Below, in pieces: positions 42,965 through 52,432 of a DNA stretch of 64,000 nucleotides; the first letter of the stretch is position 1, and each line of letters begins with the position of its first letter. A model generated the notes under the pieces. It worked only from the letters and a program-made list of their open reading frames with translations, made no database searches and was not told the DNA's origin. The stretch lies in assembly GCA_965140395.1 (NCBI GenBank), contig OZ223207.1, forward strand, positions 434,001-498,000, written 5' to 3'. This DNA comes from Parvibaculum sp002684405 (GTDB lineage: Bacteria > Pseudomonadota > Alphaproteobacteria > Parvibaculales > Parvibaculaceae). Made by a program: the position numbers and the translations under genes.

Positions 42965-43699
42965 TCAGTTCGCGTTGTTCTTGCCATCCGACATGGCGGC
43001 GTTGACCTGGCCCTTTTCAGCCTGGCCGATCTTCGTCTTCAGGTGATCGAGCAGGGCGGCGAAGTCGCCATTATTGCTGTTCAGGATCGAGGTGAACTGG
43101 TCGCGCTGCTCCTGGGCGAGCCAGATGCCGGCGACGTTCACGTCGAAGACCTTGAAGCCGTCGTCTTCGCGCAGGAGCCACCACTTCACATCCACGGGCT
43201 GGCGTCCGTTGGTGAACCTGATCTGGCTCGACACGATCACTTCGCGGCCCTTGGAGCCCTTCTCCTGCGCGCCCGTCACGTCGAACTTCTCGTCATTATA
43301 GTCGGAGAGGCGGGTGACATAGACCTTCACGATGAAGGTCTCGAAGAGCTTGAGATATTCCGTCTTCTGCGCGTCGTTGGGCGTGCGGACATAGCGGCCC
43401 AGCGAAAAGGCGGCGATCTTTCTCAGATCGGCATTTTTCTGGAGCAGCGTCTGGAACTTGTCTTCCATGGCCTGCTTGCCGACCGACTTGTCGGAAATGA
43501 CGCCGATGGCCTCGGCTCCCAGATCCTCGACGAACTTGATCGCCTTCTGGTCGGAAGCGGCGCGGGCGGGGGTTGTCGCCAGCAGGCCCGAAAGAGCGAT
43601 GCCCAGCGCAAGCGCCGCGGTGCCCGCGGGCTTGGCGACGGCGTTCAGAAGCGTTTGAAAGAAGCCGGTGGCTGCCGGCTTCGGGGAGGTGATCGTCAT
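42965..43699 (-). CDS. mlaC: MlaC/Ttg2D-type phospholipid-binding periplasmic protein
   Basis: The 244-residue protein has a signal peptide (about residues 1-47, with a long N-region and 'LLATTPARA' before the cleavage site). The mature sequence carries the MlaC features 'KFVEDLGAEAIGVISDKSV', 'FQTLLQKNADLRKIAAFSLGRYVR' (in parts), 'EYLKLFETFIVKVYVTRL' and 'VKWWLLREDDGFKVFDVNVAGIWL' (in parts). It shuttles phospholipids between the outer-membrane MlaA complex and the inner-membrane MlaFEDB transporter. It lies 86 bases after mlaA on the same strand. MlaFED genes are not in this window. Confidence 0.9.
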   Translation of the reverse strand: MTITSPKPAATGFFQTLLNAVAKPAGTAALALGIALSGLLATTPARAASDQKAIKFVEDLGAEAIGVISDKSVGKQAMEDKFQTLLQKNADLRKIAAFSLGRYVRTPNDAQKTEYLKLFETFIVKVYVTRLSDYNDEKFDVTGAQEKGSKGREVIVSSQIRFTNGRQPVDVKWWLLREDDGFKVFDVNVAGIWLAQEQRDQFTSILNSNNGDFAALLDHLKTKIGQAEKGQVNAAMSDGKNNAN

Positions 43700-43785
43700 T
43701 CAATCGTCTCCTTTGGCGGGTTCTCACCGCGTATTGGGTACCCCGGCCCCGGCAGCCGATTACGCCGCAGGCGAACGGTCCTTAA

Positions 43786-44649
43786 TCAACTGCTTGGAGT
43801 GTTCGGTTCGTTTGTGTCGAAATTTAGGTTTTCGATATCCGGCAGGTCGTTCACATCCGTGCGGCCATTGGCGATCTCGTTCCTGCGGCTCTGTCGATAC
43901 AGGCTGCGGATCGTCACGTAATAGTCCACCGAGGTGCGCTCGATCTGATCGAGGGCGTTGAGGCTGCGGGCGCGCTGATCGATGCCGTTCACCACGAAGC
44001 GCGTCACCGGCACCGTCTTGGGCTTGTTCCAATAGATATAGGTGAGCGGATCGAAGAACTGGTCCACGCCGAAGCCCGCCAGGTCGCGGGGCGGGGCGGG
44101 GCCGAGCACCGGCAGATAGAGATAGGGGCCTTCGCTCACTCCGTATGTGCCCAGCGTCTGGCCGAAATCTTCGCTGTGTTGCGGCATGCCCCATCCCTCG
44201 GCCGGGTCGAAAAGACCCAGCACGCCGACGGTGGAGTTGATGCCGAAGCGCTCTGCGGTGGTGCCCGCGCGGTCCCATTCGCCCTGCAGCAGGTCGTTGA
44301 CGAGAATCACCGGGCTTTTCAGATTGTCGAGAAAGTTGCGAACGGCATTCCGGCCCACGCCCGGCACGACGCCGCGATACCAGGTCGCCATGGGTTTCAG
44401 GGCGATGGTGTCCAGAAAGCGGTTCAACTCGAAGAAATAGCGGTTGGCCGGTTCCAGCGGATCGTTGGAATCGTCGGCATCGGCGGGGTCCGAATCGACG
44501 GTCGTGGCCTGCATCGCCGCCGAATCGCCGCCCGCGGAGACCGCAAAAGCGCTTTGCGACGTCGCCGTCAGGGCTGCGATTGCCAGAATGAGGGCCGTGC
44601 TATTTGCTGTCAGCCGCCTTTTCAAAGGCCTCACCATTCTCTTCATCAT
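43786..44649 (-). CDS. mlaA: MlaA/VacJ family outer-membrane lipid asymmetry protein
   Basis: The 287-residue protein has a signal peptide (about 1-36, ending 'SAFA') without a lipobox cysteine, unlike the E. coli lipoprotein. The MlaA core is clear: 'DPLEPANRYFFELNRFLDTI', 'LDNLKSPVILVNDLLQGEW', 'RFGINSTVGVLGLFDPAEGWG' (in parts), 'DFGQTLGTYGVSEGPYLYLPVLGP' (in parts) and 'FFDPLTYIYWN'. It removes mislocalised phospholipids from the outer leaflet and passes them to MlaC. The pairing with mlaC directly downstream supports a retrograde lipid transport role. Confidence 0.93.
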   Translation of the reverse strand: MMKRMVRPLKRRLTANSTALILAIAALTATSQSAFAVSAGGDSAAMQATTVDSDPADADDSNDPLEPANRYFFELNRFLDTIALKPMATWYRGVVPGVGRNAVRNFLDNLKSPVILVNDLLQGEWDRAGTTAERFGINSTVGVLGLFDPAEGWGMPQHSEDFGQTLGTYGVSEGPYLYLPVLGPAPPRDLAGFGVDQFFDPLTYIYWNKPKTVPVTRFVVNGIDQRARSLNALDQIERTSVDYYVTIRSLYRQSRRNEIANGRTDVNDLPDIENLNFDTNEPNTPSS

Positions 44650-45055
44650 TCTTTCTGCCCGTCATCCCGGTGCCATATTGGCGTCGGATACCACAACGTA
44701 GGGTGTCGAAACCCCATTCCCACCGGCGTTCATACGCTTGGCGGTTGCGTCCTCGGCTTCGGCAATGTCGGCGGCACCCCCGGTACCCCTTACGACCAAA
44801 GTGGTTCAGATCGCTTAAATTCCAATGAATGCGCCGGGAAAATTGCATTCGGGGGGCGCAACTCAGCGGTCCAGCTTGGCTTCTAGGTACCATAAGTGAG
44901 GGGGGGCTGCCAGATGCGGACGCGGCGGCAACCAGCCATTTTAACCATGGCTGTTGCCGAATTGCTGCGGACGGACGCAGTTTAGGGCGAGCAGGCCTTT
45001 GAAAAACACATAAAGATATGTTTATATCTGCGCGGTGATTAACGGAGGACAGCGC
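44650..45055. other. Intergenic region between divergent mlaA and the methionine cluster
   Basis: These 406 bases contain no gene I trust. The end nearest the regulator gene is AT-rich and carries a clear palindromic operator at 45008-45027. Confidence 0.55.
45008..45027 (+). promoter_or_regulatory. Probable SahR-type operator upstream of the methionine-cycle cluster
   Basis: ACATAAAGATATGTTTATAT is palindromic (ATAAA...TTTAT around GATATG). It ends 28 bases before the GTG start of an ArsR-methyltransferase gene. It resembles the AT-rich palindrome I recall for SahR, the regulator of S-adenosylhomocysteine recycling genes in proteobacteria. Autoregulation is inferred. Confidence 0.65.
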
Positions 45056-46069
45056 GTGGAGCAGCTTCTTTCAGGTTTGAGGGCGGCAGGCGAGCCTACT
45101 CGTCTGCGGCTGATGGCGCTTCTGGCAAGGAGCGAACTGACGGTGACGGAACTGACGCAGATTCTGCGGCAGAGCCAGCCGCGGGTGAGCCGTCACCTCA
45201 AGCTGCTGTGCGAAGCCGGGCTTCTGGAACGGTTTCGGGAGGGAAGCTGGGTGTTTTACCGGCTGGCGAGCGCGGGCCCCGTGGCCGATCTCGCGGCGCA
45301 GCTGGTGGCGCTCATCCCCTCGGAAGATCTCGTGATCGCGCGGGATCTGGAGCGGCTGGAGGCGGTTCGCGCGTCGCGGGCCGAAAAGGCGGCGGAGTAT
45401 TTCCGCGCCAATGCCGAAGAGTGGAACCGGATCAGGTCCCTCTATGTGCCCGAGGACAAGGTCGAAGCGGCGTTGCTGGACCTGTCGGGCGACGAGAGCA
45501 TGGATGTGATGCTGGATCTCGGCACCGGCACCGGGCGGCTTCTGGAGCTGTTCGGGCCGCGCGCCAAAACGGGCTATGGCATCGACCTTAGTCCGGAAAT
45601 GCTGGGGTTTGCGCGTGCGCATCTCGCCCGGCCTGAGCTTGAGCATTGTTCGGTACGGCAGGGCGATCTCTACGACCTGCCGGTACAGGACAACACGGTG
45701 GATCTGGTGACGCTGCACATGGTGCTGCATTACCTGGACGAGCCGGGGGCGGCCATTGCTGAGGCTGCCCGTGTGATGAAACCGGGTGGACGCCTGCTGA
45801 TCGCGGATTTTGCGCCGCACGATCTCGACTTTCTGCGCGAGAAACATCAGCACCGGCGCCTCGGGTTCTCGGAAGAGGAGGTGGCGGACTGGCTGAGCGA
45901 AGCCGGGCTGTCCCTCAAAGAAGTCAGGCGCCTGCCGCCTGAAACAGAAAACAAGAAGGATGACGACGCCAAGCTGACCGTCCTGATCTGGGTCGCGGAC
46001 AAGGCGGAAACGCCGGCCGCGAAAGGCACAGGGGCAAAGCAGGCGCGCCAACTCGAAGGAGCCAAGTAA
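45056..46069 (+). CDS. ArsR-family regulator fused to SAM-dependent methyltransferase domain (SahR-like)
   Basis: The protein has 337 residues from a GTG start at 45056, which has a perfect GGAGG 7 bases upstream (an alternative GTG is at 45035). The N-terminus is an ArsR winged helix (residues 1-85: 'EPTRLRLMALLARSELTVTELTQILRQSQPRVSRHLKLL' in parts). Residues about 130-290 form a class I methyltransferase fold with 'MLDLGTGTGRLLELFG', 'GIDLSPEMLGFARAHL' and 'LVTLHMVLHYL'. The metal-binding ArsR cysteines are absent. Placement directly before metF and metH suggests it senses SAM or SAH through the methyltransferase fold and controls methionine-cycle genes, as described for SahR. The metF ATG follows 1 base after the stop. 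Confidence 0.85.
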   Translation: MEQLLSGLRAAGEPTRLRLMALLARSELTVTELTQILRQSQPRVSRHLKLLCEAGLLERFREGSWVFYRLASAGPVADLAAQLVALIPSEDLVIARDLERLEAVRASRAEKAAEYFRANAEEWNRIRSLYVPEDKVEAALLDLSGDESMDVMLDLGTGTGRLLELFGPRAKTGYGIDLSPEMLGFARAHLARPELEHCSVRQGDLYDLPVQDNTVDLVTLHMVLHYLDEPGAAIAEAARVMKPGGRLLIADFAPHDLDFLREKHQHRRLGFSEEEVADWLSEAGLSLKEVRRLPPETENKKDDDAKLTVLIWVADKAETPAAKGTGAKQARQLEGAK

Positions 46070-46070
46070 T

Positions 46071-46970
46071 ATGGGTTTTGACAGCCGCAAGACCGGCGAC
46101 GAACGCACGCAGGTGTCGTTCGAGTTTTTTCCGCCCAAGGACGACAAGGCGGAAGAAGCGCTCTGGAAATCGATCAAGCGACTGGAACCGCTTAACCCCC
46201 AATTCGTGTCCGTCACCTATGGGGCGGGCGGGTCCACACGCGAGCGCACGCACGGAACGGTGAAGCGCATCCGCAACGAGACCTCGCTCGAGCCTGCCGC
46301 GCATCTGACCTGCGTGGGCGCTTCCAAGGCGGAAACGGATGCGGTGATCCGCGCCTATTGGGATGCGGGTATCCGCCACATCGTGGCGCTCAGGGGCGAC
46401 ATGCCCGAGCTTGGCGCGCCGTACGAGCCGCATCCGGAGGGCTATCAGTCCACGCCGGATCTGATCGAGGGCATCAAGAAGATCGCCGATTTCGAAGTCT
46501 CGGTGAGCGCCTATCCGGAAAAGCATCCGGAATCGGAGTCGCTCGAAGCCGATATCGAGCTTCTGAAGCGCAAGATCGAAGCGGGCGCGGACCGGGCCAT
46601 CACCCAGTTCGTTTTCGATACGGACCGCCATGCGGAGTTCCTTGAAAAGGCGCGCGCGGCGGGCATCGATGCGCCCATCGTGCCGGGCATCATGCCGACC
46701 ACCAATTTCAAGGGCATCAAGCGCATGGCCGGCCGCTGCGGCGCCTCCGTGCCGGACTGGCTCGAGGACTATTACACCGGTCTCGACGACGACCTGCCGA
46801 CGCGCAAGCTCATCTCGGCCTATGTGGCTACCGAGCAGGTGAACACGCTGCGCGGCTACGGGTTCGACCGGTTCCACTTCTACACGCTGAACCAGGCCGA
46901 CCTGACATTTGCGATCTGCCATGTGCTGGGTATGCGCCCGAAACATGCGGCGGTCGCAGAGCCTGCTTGA
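46071..46970 (+). CDS. metF: 5,10-methylenetetrahydrofolate reductase
   Basis: The 299-residue FAD enzyme reduces methylene-THF to methyl-THF, the methyl donor for methionine synthase encoded downstream. The TIM-barrel motifs are visible: 'VSFEFFPPKDDKAEE', 'FVSVTYGAGGSTRERT', 'HLTCVGAS', 'HIVALRGDMP', 'ADRAITQFVFD' and 'PGIMPTTNFKGIKRMA'. Length matches bacterial MetF. It starts 1 base after the regulator's stop, so translation is coupled and expression should follow the same operator. Confidence 0.96.
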   Translation: MGFDSRKTGDERTQVSFEFFPPKDDKAEEALWKSIKRLEPLNPQFVSVTYGAGGSTRERTHGTVKRIRNETSLEPAAHLTCVGASKAETDAVIRAYWDAGIRHIVALRGDMPELGAPYEPHPEGYQSTPDLIEGIKKIADFEVSVSAYPEKHPESESLEADIELLKRKIEAGADRAITQFVFDTDRHAEFLEKARAAGIDAPIVPGIMPTTNFKGIKRMAGRCGASVPDWLEDYYTGLDDDLPTRKLISAYVATEQVNTLRGYGFDRFHFYTLNQADLTFAICHVLGMRPKHAAVAEPA

Positions 46971-47029
46971 TTGGGGCGCAGAGCCCGCCTGAGTTTCAAA
47001 CGCTGAATTCGAATACAAGGAAGACACTC

Positions 47030-48103
47030 ATGTCTCATCCCAAGACGCGCGAAGAGCGCATCGCCTATCTCCGCGAGGAAGTGAAGAAGCGCGTGCTCAT
47101 TCTCGATGGCGCCATGGGCACCATGATCCAGGAGTACAAACTGGGTGAAGAGGATTATCGCGGCGAGCGCTTCAAGGATTACGAGAGCGACGTGAAGGGC
47201 AACAATGAGCTGATTTCGCTCGTCCAGCCCGACATTCTGCGCGAGATCCATCTGAAGTATTACCGCGCGGGCGCGGACTTCGCCGAAACCAACACTTTCG
47301 GCGCCACGCGCATCGCCCAGGCCGACTACCACATGGAAGATCTCGCCTATGAGATGAATGTGGAAAGCGCCCGCATTGCGCGCGAGGCCGCGGACATTTG
47401 CGAAGAGGAAAATCCGGGCCGCGTCTGCTATGTCGCGGGCACGCTCGGGCCGACCAACCGCACGGCGTCCATCTCGCCGGATGTGAACGATCCGGGTTTC
47501 CGCAACGTCAATTTCGACAAGCTCCACGCCGCCTATATGGAAGCGGCCAAGGGCCTGATCGAGGGCGGTGCGGATACGCTTCTGGTGGAGACGGTGTTCG
47601 ATACGCTCAACGCCAAGGCCGCGCTCTATGCGATCCAGGATGTGCTGGAAGAGACGGGTCTCGACCTGCCGATCATGATTTCCGGCACGATTACGGACAT
47701 GTCCGGCCGGCTTCTTTCCGGCCAGACGCCGGAAGCCTTCTGGAATTCGGTGCGGCATGTGAAGCCGTTCTCCATCGGGCTCAATTGCGCGCTGGGCGCG
47801 GCGGAAATGCGCCAGCATATCGATACGCTGTCGCGCATCGCCGACACCTATGTGTCCGCGCATCCCAATGCGGGCCTGCCCAACGAGATGGGCGAATATG
47901 ATGAAAGCCCGGAGCAGATGTCCAAGCTCGTCGGCGAGTTTTCGTCGTCCGGCATCGTCAACATTCTGGGCGGCTGCTGCGGCACGACGCCGGATCACAT
48001 CAAGGCGATTGCCGAGGCGGTGAAATCGGGCAAACCGCGCGAGGTGCCCGAGATCGAACGGAAGATGCGGCTTTCGGGCCTTGAGCCTTTCGCGGCGGAT
48101 TGA
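47030..48103 (+). CDS. metH: Methionine synthase, homocysteine-binding module (split MetH, N-terminal part)
   Basis: The 357-residue protein is the zinc-dependent homocysteine S-methyltransferase domain of cobalamin-dependent MetH. It begins 'REERIAYLREEVKKRVLILDGAMGTMIQ' (in parts). The zinc-binding Cys residues are in 'GLNCALGA' and 'GGCCGTTPDH'. It stops where, in the E. coli enzyme, the linker to the folate domain would begin. The remaining modules are in the next gene, so the synthase works as two chains. The ATG at 47030 fits the usual start. It is 59 bases after metF. Confidence 0.93.
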   Translation: MSHPKTREERIAYLREEVKKRVLILDGAMGTMIQEYKLGEEDYRGERFKDYESDVKGNNELISLVQPDILREIHLKYYRAGADFAETNTFGATRIAQADYHMEDLAYEMNVESARIAREAADICEEENPGRVCYVAGTLGPTNRTASISPDVNDPGFRNVNFDKLHAAYMEAAKGLIEGGADTLLVETVFDTLNAKAALYAIQDVLEETGLDLPIMISGTITDMSGRLLSGQTPEAFWNSVRHVKPFSIGLNCALGAAEMRQHIDTLSRIADTYVSAHPNAGLPNEMGEYDESPEQMSKLVGEFSSSGIVNILGGCCGTTPDHIKAIAEAVKSGKPREVPEIERKMRLSGLEPFAAD

Positions 48104-48179
48104 TGTCCGCCCGGCGCGCCGACAAGGGCGCGCTAGCGATGCGACCAGTTGAATTTACAGAATGCAGGATCGGGGCGAG

Positions 48180-50858
<2,679 letters not shown>

Positions 50859-50880
50859 GCGCGCCTTGTCATCGGGGGAA

Positions 50881-50909
50881 GGGCGCCGGATCACCGGCGC
50901 CCTTTTTTT
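50881..50909 (+). terminator. Rho-independent terminator of the methionine cluster
   Basis: GGGCGCCGG, an ATCA loop and CCGGCGCCC are followed by seven T residues, 22 bases after the metH stop. Confidence 0.93.
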
Positions 50910-50932
50910 GTCCCGGCGTCACCCTCTCTAAG

Positions 50933-50995
50933 TGTCGTCCCGGCACTCGTTGCCGGGACGACACCCCTGGGCCCCGGCACAAGGCCGGGATGACA
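50933..50995. repeat. Inverted pair of dispersed palindromes (copies 16 and 17)
   Basis: Copy 16 (50933-50963) is a perfect hairpin, TGTCGTCCCGGCA with its complement. Copy 17 (50964-50995, minus) starts CCCCTGGGCCCCGG and ends GGGATGACA. They abut between the convergent metH and HxlR genes. Confidence 0.8.
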
Positions 50996-50996
50996 G

Positions 50997-51353
50997 CTAT
51001 CCCCTGTTTCCCAGCGCCTGTTCCCAGCGTTCCGCCCAGTCGGTGAGCGGCATCAGCTTGTCCAGCAGTTCGCGTCCCATTGGGGTCAGCGCATAGCCTT
51101 CCTCGTCGCGATGTTCCGCGATCCCCGTCTCGCGCAAATCGGCGAGCCGGGCGTTGAGCACGCTGGGTGAAATGCCGCCGCAGGCGCCCTGCAGGGCGCG
51201 GAAGGTGAGGGGCGTCTCGCCGCGCAGTTCCCAGAGGATGCGCAACACCCACCGCCGACCCAACAGGTCGATCAGAACCATGACGGGGCGGCCCGTTGAC
51301 GATCCTCTGACGGGGGAGCCCGGTCTGGGCGCCTTTCTTCGTTTCTCGCTCAT
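50997..51353 (-). CDS. HxlR family transcriptional regulator
   Basis: The 118-residue winged-helix protein matches HxlR: 'PVMVLIDLLGRRWVLRILWELRGETPLTFRALQGACGGISPSVLNARLADLRETGI' (in parts), 'YALTPMGREL' and a C-terminal dimer helix 'PLTDWAERWEQAL'. Members usually repress a divergent neighbour and often respond to quinones, aldehydes or thiol stress. No cysteine lies in the usual sensor position near the N-terminus, so the signal is unclear. It is divergent from the carboxymuconolactone decarboxylase-type gene, with a palindrome between them. Confidence 0.92.
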   Translation of the reverse strand: MSEKRRKAPRPGSPVRGSSTGRPVMVLIDLLGRRWVLRILWELRGETPLTFRALQGACGGISPSVLNARLADLRETGIAEHRDEEGYALTPMGRELLDKLMPLTDWAERWEQALGNRG

Positions 51354-51401
51354 GCGGGCAGAATAGGCCTTGCGCTACTAAAACAGAAGCACCATCTTTC
51401 C

Positions 51402-51418
51402 GCTACTGAAAACGTAGC
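51402..51418. promoter_or_regulatory. Candidate HxlR operator
   Basis: The inverted repeat GCTAC-TGAAAAC-GTAGC (5-7-5) is 13 bases before the start of the downstream gene. A further half-site, CGCTACT, lies at 51373-51379. The spacing resembles known HxlR/YodB-type sites, and the assignment is inference. Confidence 0.6.
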
Positions 51419-51431
51419 AAGGAGAGGCAGG

Positions 51432-51977
51432 ATGACTGCACGTATCGCCCCGGCCCCGAGGCCCTATGAGAAAGACATGGAAGAGACGCTCGAAAAGCTC
51501 ATGCCGCCCGGCGTGGAGCCGCTTTCGCTCTTCCGCACGCTGGCGGTAAATCCCCGCGTCTTCCGCCGCTTCATGGCGGGCGGGCTACTCGACAAGGGAT
51601 CGCTCACGCTCCGCGATCGGGAGATCGTCATCGACCGCGCCACCGGCTTGTGCGGCGCGGAATATGAGTGGGGCGTCCATATGGCGCTTTTCGGAGAGCG
51701 TGTCGGGTTCGGCGAGGCGGAGGCTCGGGCGCTCGTCGCGCCCGACGGGGCGGAGGCCGCGTGCTGGAGCGTACATGACCGGCTCCTCATCCGCATGGTG
51801 GATCAGTTGCACGAGACGGCGACCATCGACGATGCGCTATGGGCGGAGCTGGCCGAAGAGTTCGAAGCGGAGCAGCTCATTGAGCTTCTGGTGCTCACCG
51901 GCTTCTATCACATGGTTTCCTTCACGGTGAACGCGCTCAACCTCGCACCGGAGGCGTATGGACAGCGGTTCCCGTGA
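51432..51977 (+). CDS. Carboxymuconolactone decarboxylase (CMD) family protein
   Basis: The 181-residue all-helical protein has the CMD/AhpD-like core 'LSLFRTLAVNPRVFRRFMAGG' and 'SLTLRDREIVIDRATGLCGAEYEWGVHMALFGERVG' (in parts). The AhpD redox pair is reduced to a single Cys and the later His in 'GLCGAEYEWGVH', as in the non-redox CMD subgroup. The reaction is unknown. A start at 51432 with AGGAGAGGCAGG before it is well supported. The divergent HxlR gene is its probable repressor. Confidence 0.88.
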   Translation: MTARIAPAPRPYEKDMEETLEKLMPPGVEPLSLFRTLAVNPRVFRRFMAGGLLDKGSLTLRDREIVIDRATGLCGAEYEWGVHMALFGERVGFGEAEARALVAPDGAEAACWSVHDRLLIRMVDQLHETATIDDALWAELAEEFEAEQLIELLVLTGFYHMVSFTVNALNLAPEAYGQRFP

Positions 51978-52007
51978 GCATTCGATCTTCATTGGCCCAA
52001 CAACAAA

Positions 52008-52090
52008 TGTCATCCCGGCCTTGTGCCGGGATCCAGGGCGTCGAGTCCGGGGGGTGCGGCTCAGGACCCCGGGACAAGCCCGGGATGACA
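52008..52090. repeat. Inverted pair of dispersed palindromes (copies 18 and 19)
   Basis: Copy 18 (52008-52038) has TGTCAT, a CCCGGC / GCCGGG stem and ATCCAGGG. Copy 19 (52064-52090, minus) has GGACCCCGGGACAAGCC and ends GGGATGACA. The pair sits after the CMD gene, before the terminator of the small membrane protein gene. Confidence 0.8.
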
Positions 52091-52118
52091 TCGCAGAAAC
52101 GGACAAGAACGGCCCAAA

Positions 52119-52153
52119 AGAAAAAAGGGCGCCGTCCGTACACGGCGCCCTTT
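52119..52153 (-). terminator. Rho-independent terminator of the small membrane protein
   Basis: AAAGGGCGCCG (52124-52134) pairs with CGGCGCCCTTT (52143-52153). On the reverse strand a T-rich run follows. It begins 28 bases after the end of the small ORF. Confidence 0.88.
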
Positions 52154-52180
52154 CCAATTCCTGTGGGGGGCTTTGTTCGG

Positions 52181-52270
52181 TCAGATCACGCCGAAGGTGA
52201 TCATGCCGACATAGATCAGTGCGAGCCCGGTGGCGAGATAGCCGATCTTTACTCCCAGAACATCGAGCAT
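52181..52270 (-). CDS. Small membrane protein, 29 residues
   Basis: The reverse-strand ORF begins 'MLDVLGVKIGYLATG' and continues 'LALIYVGMITFGVI' to a TGA stop. It is essentially one transmembrane helix (about residues 8-29). Three things support a real gene: GGAGG 6 bases before the ATG, a dedicated terminator directly downstream, and native codon use. I do not recognise the family. One-helix peptides of this size are often accessory subunits of membrane enzymes or transporters, but no such complex is encoded nearby. The upstream hydantoinase gene on the same strand ends 162 bases earlier. Confidence 0.7.
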   Translation of the reverse strand: MLDVLGVKIGYLATGLALIYVGMITFGVI

Positions 52271-52432
52271 TATTGGCCTCCGCTTCAGGGTCAGGAAGAA
52301 GATTGGAACGGTGAAAGGCCGTGTCGTGCAAGAAAAATCGTGGCTGCGCTGCAGCATGGAATTTCGGTTCTTTGAACAATGCCCTGCAAGCGCTTGAATC
52401 TGCCCCGAAAATCGATTGTGGATGAAACTTTG

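Noticed and set aside
44600..44893. A 97-residue reverse-strand ORF overlapping the mlaA start
   Set aside because: Arg/Cys-rich with no ribosome-binding site and a 50-base overlap with mlaA. Another small frame at about 44661-44818 looks slightly more protein-like but has only a TTG start, so it was not called.
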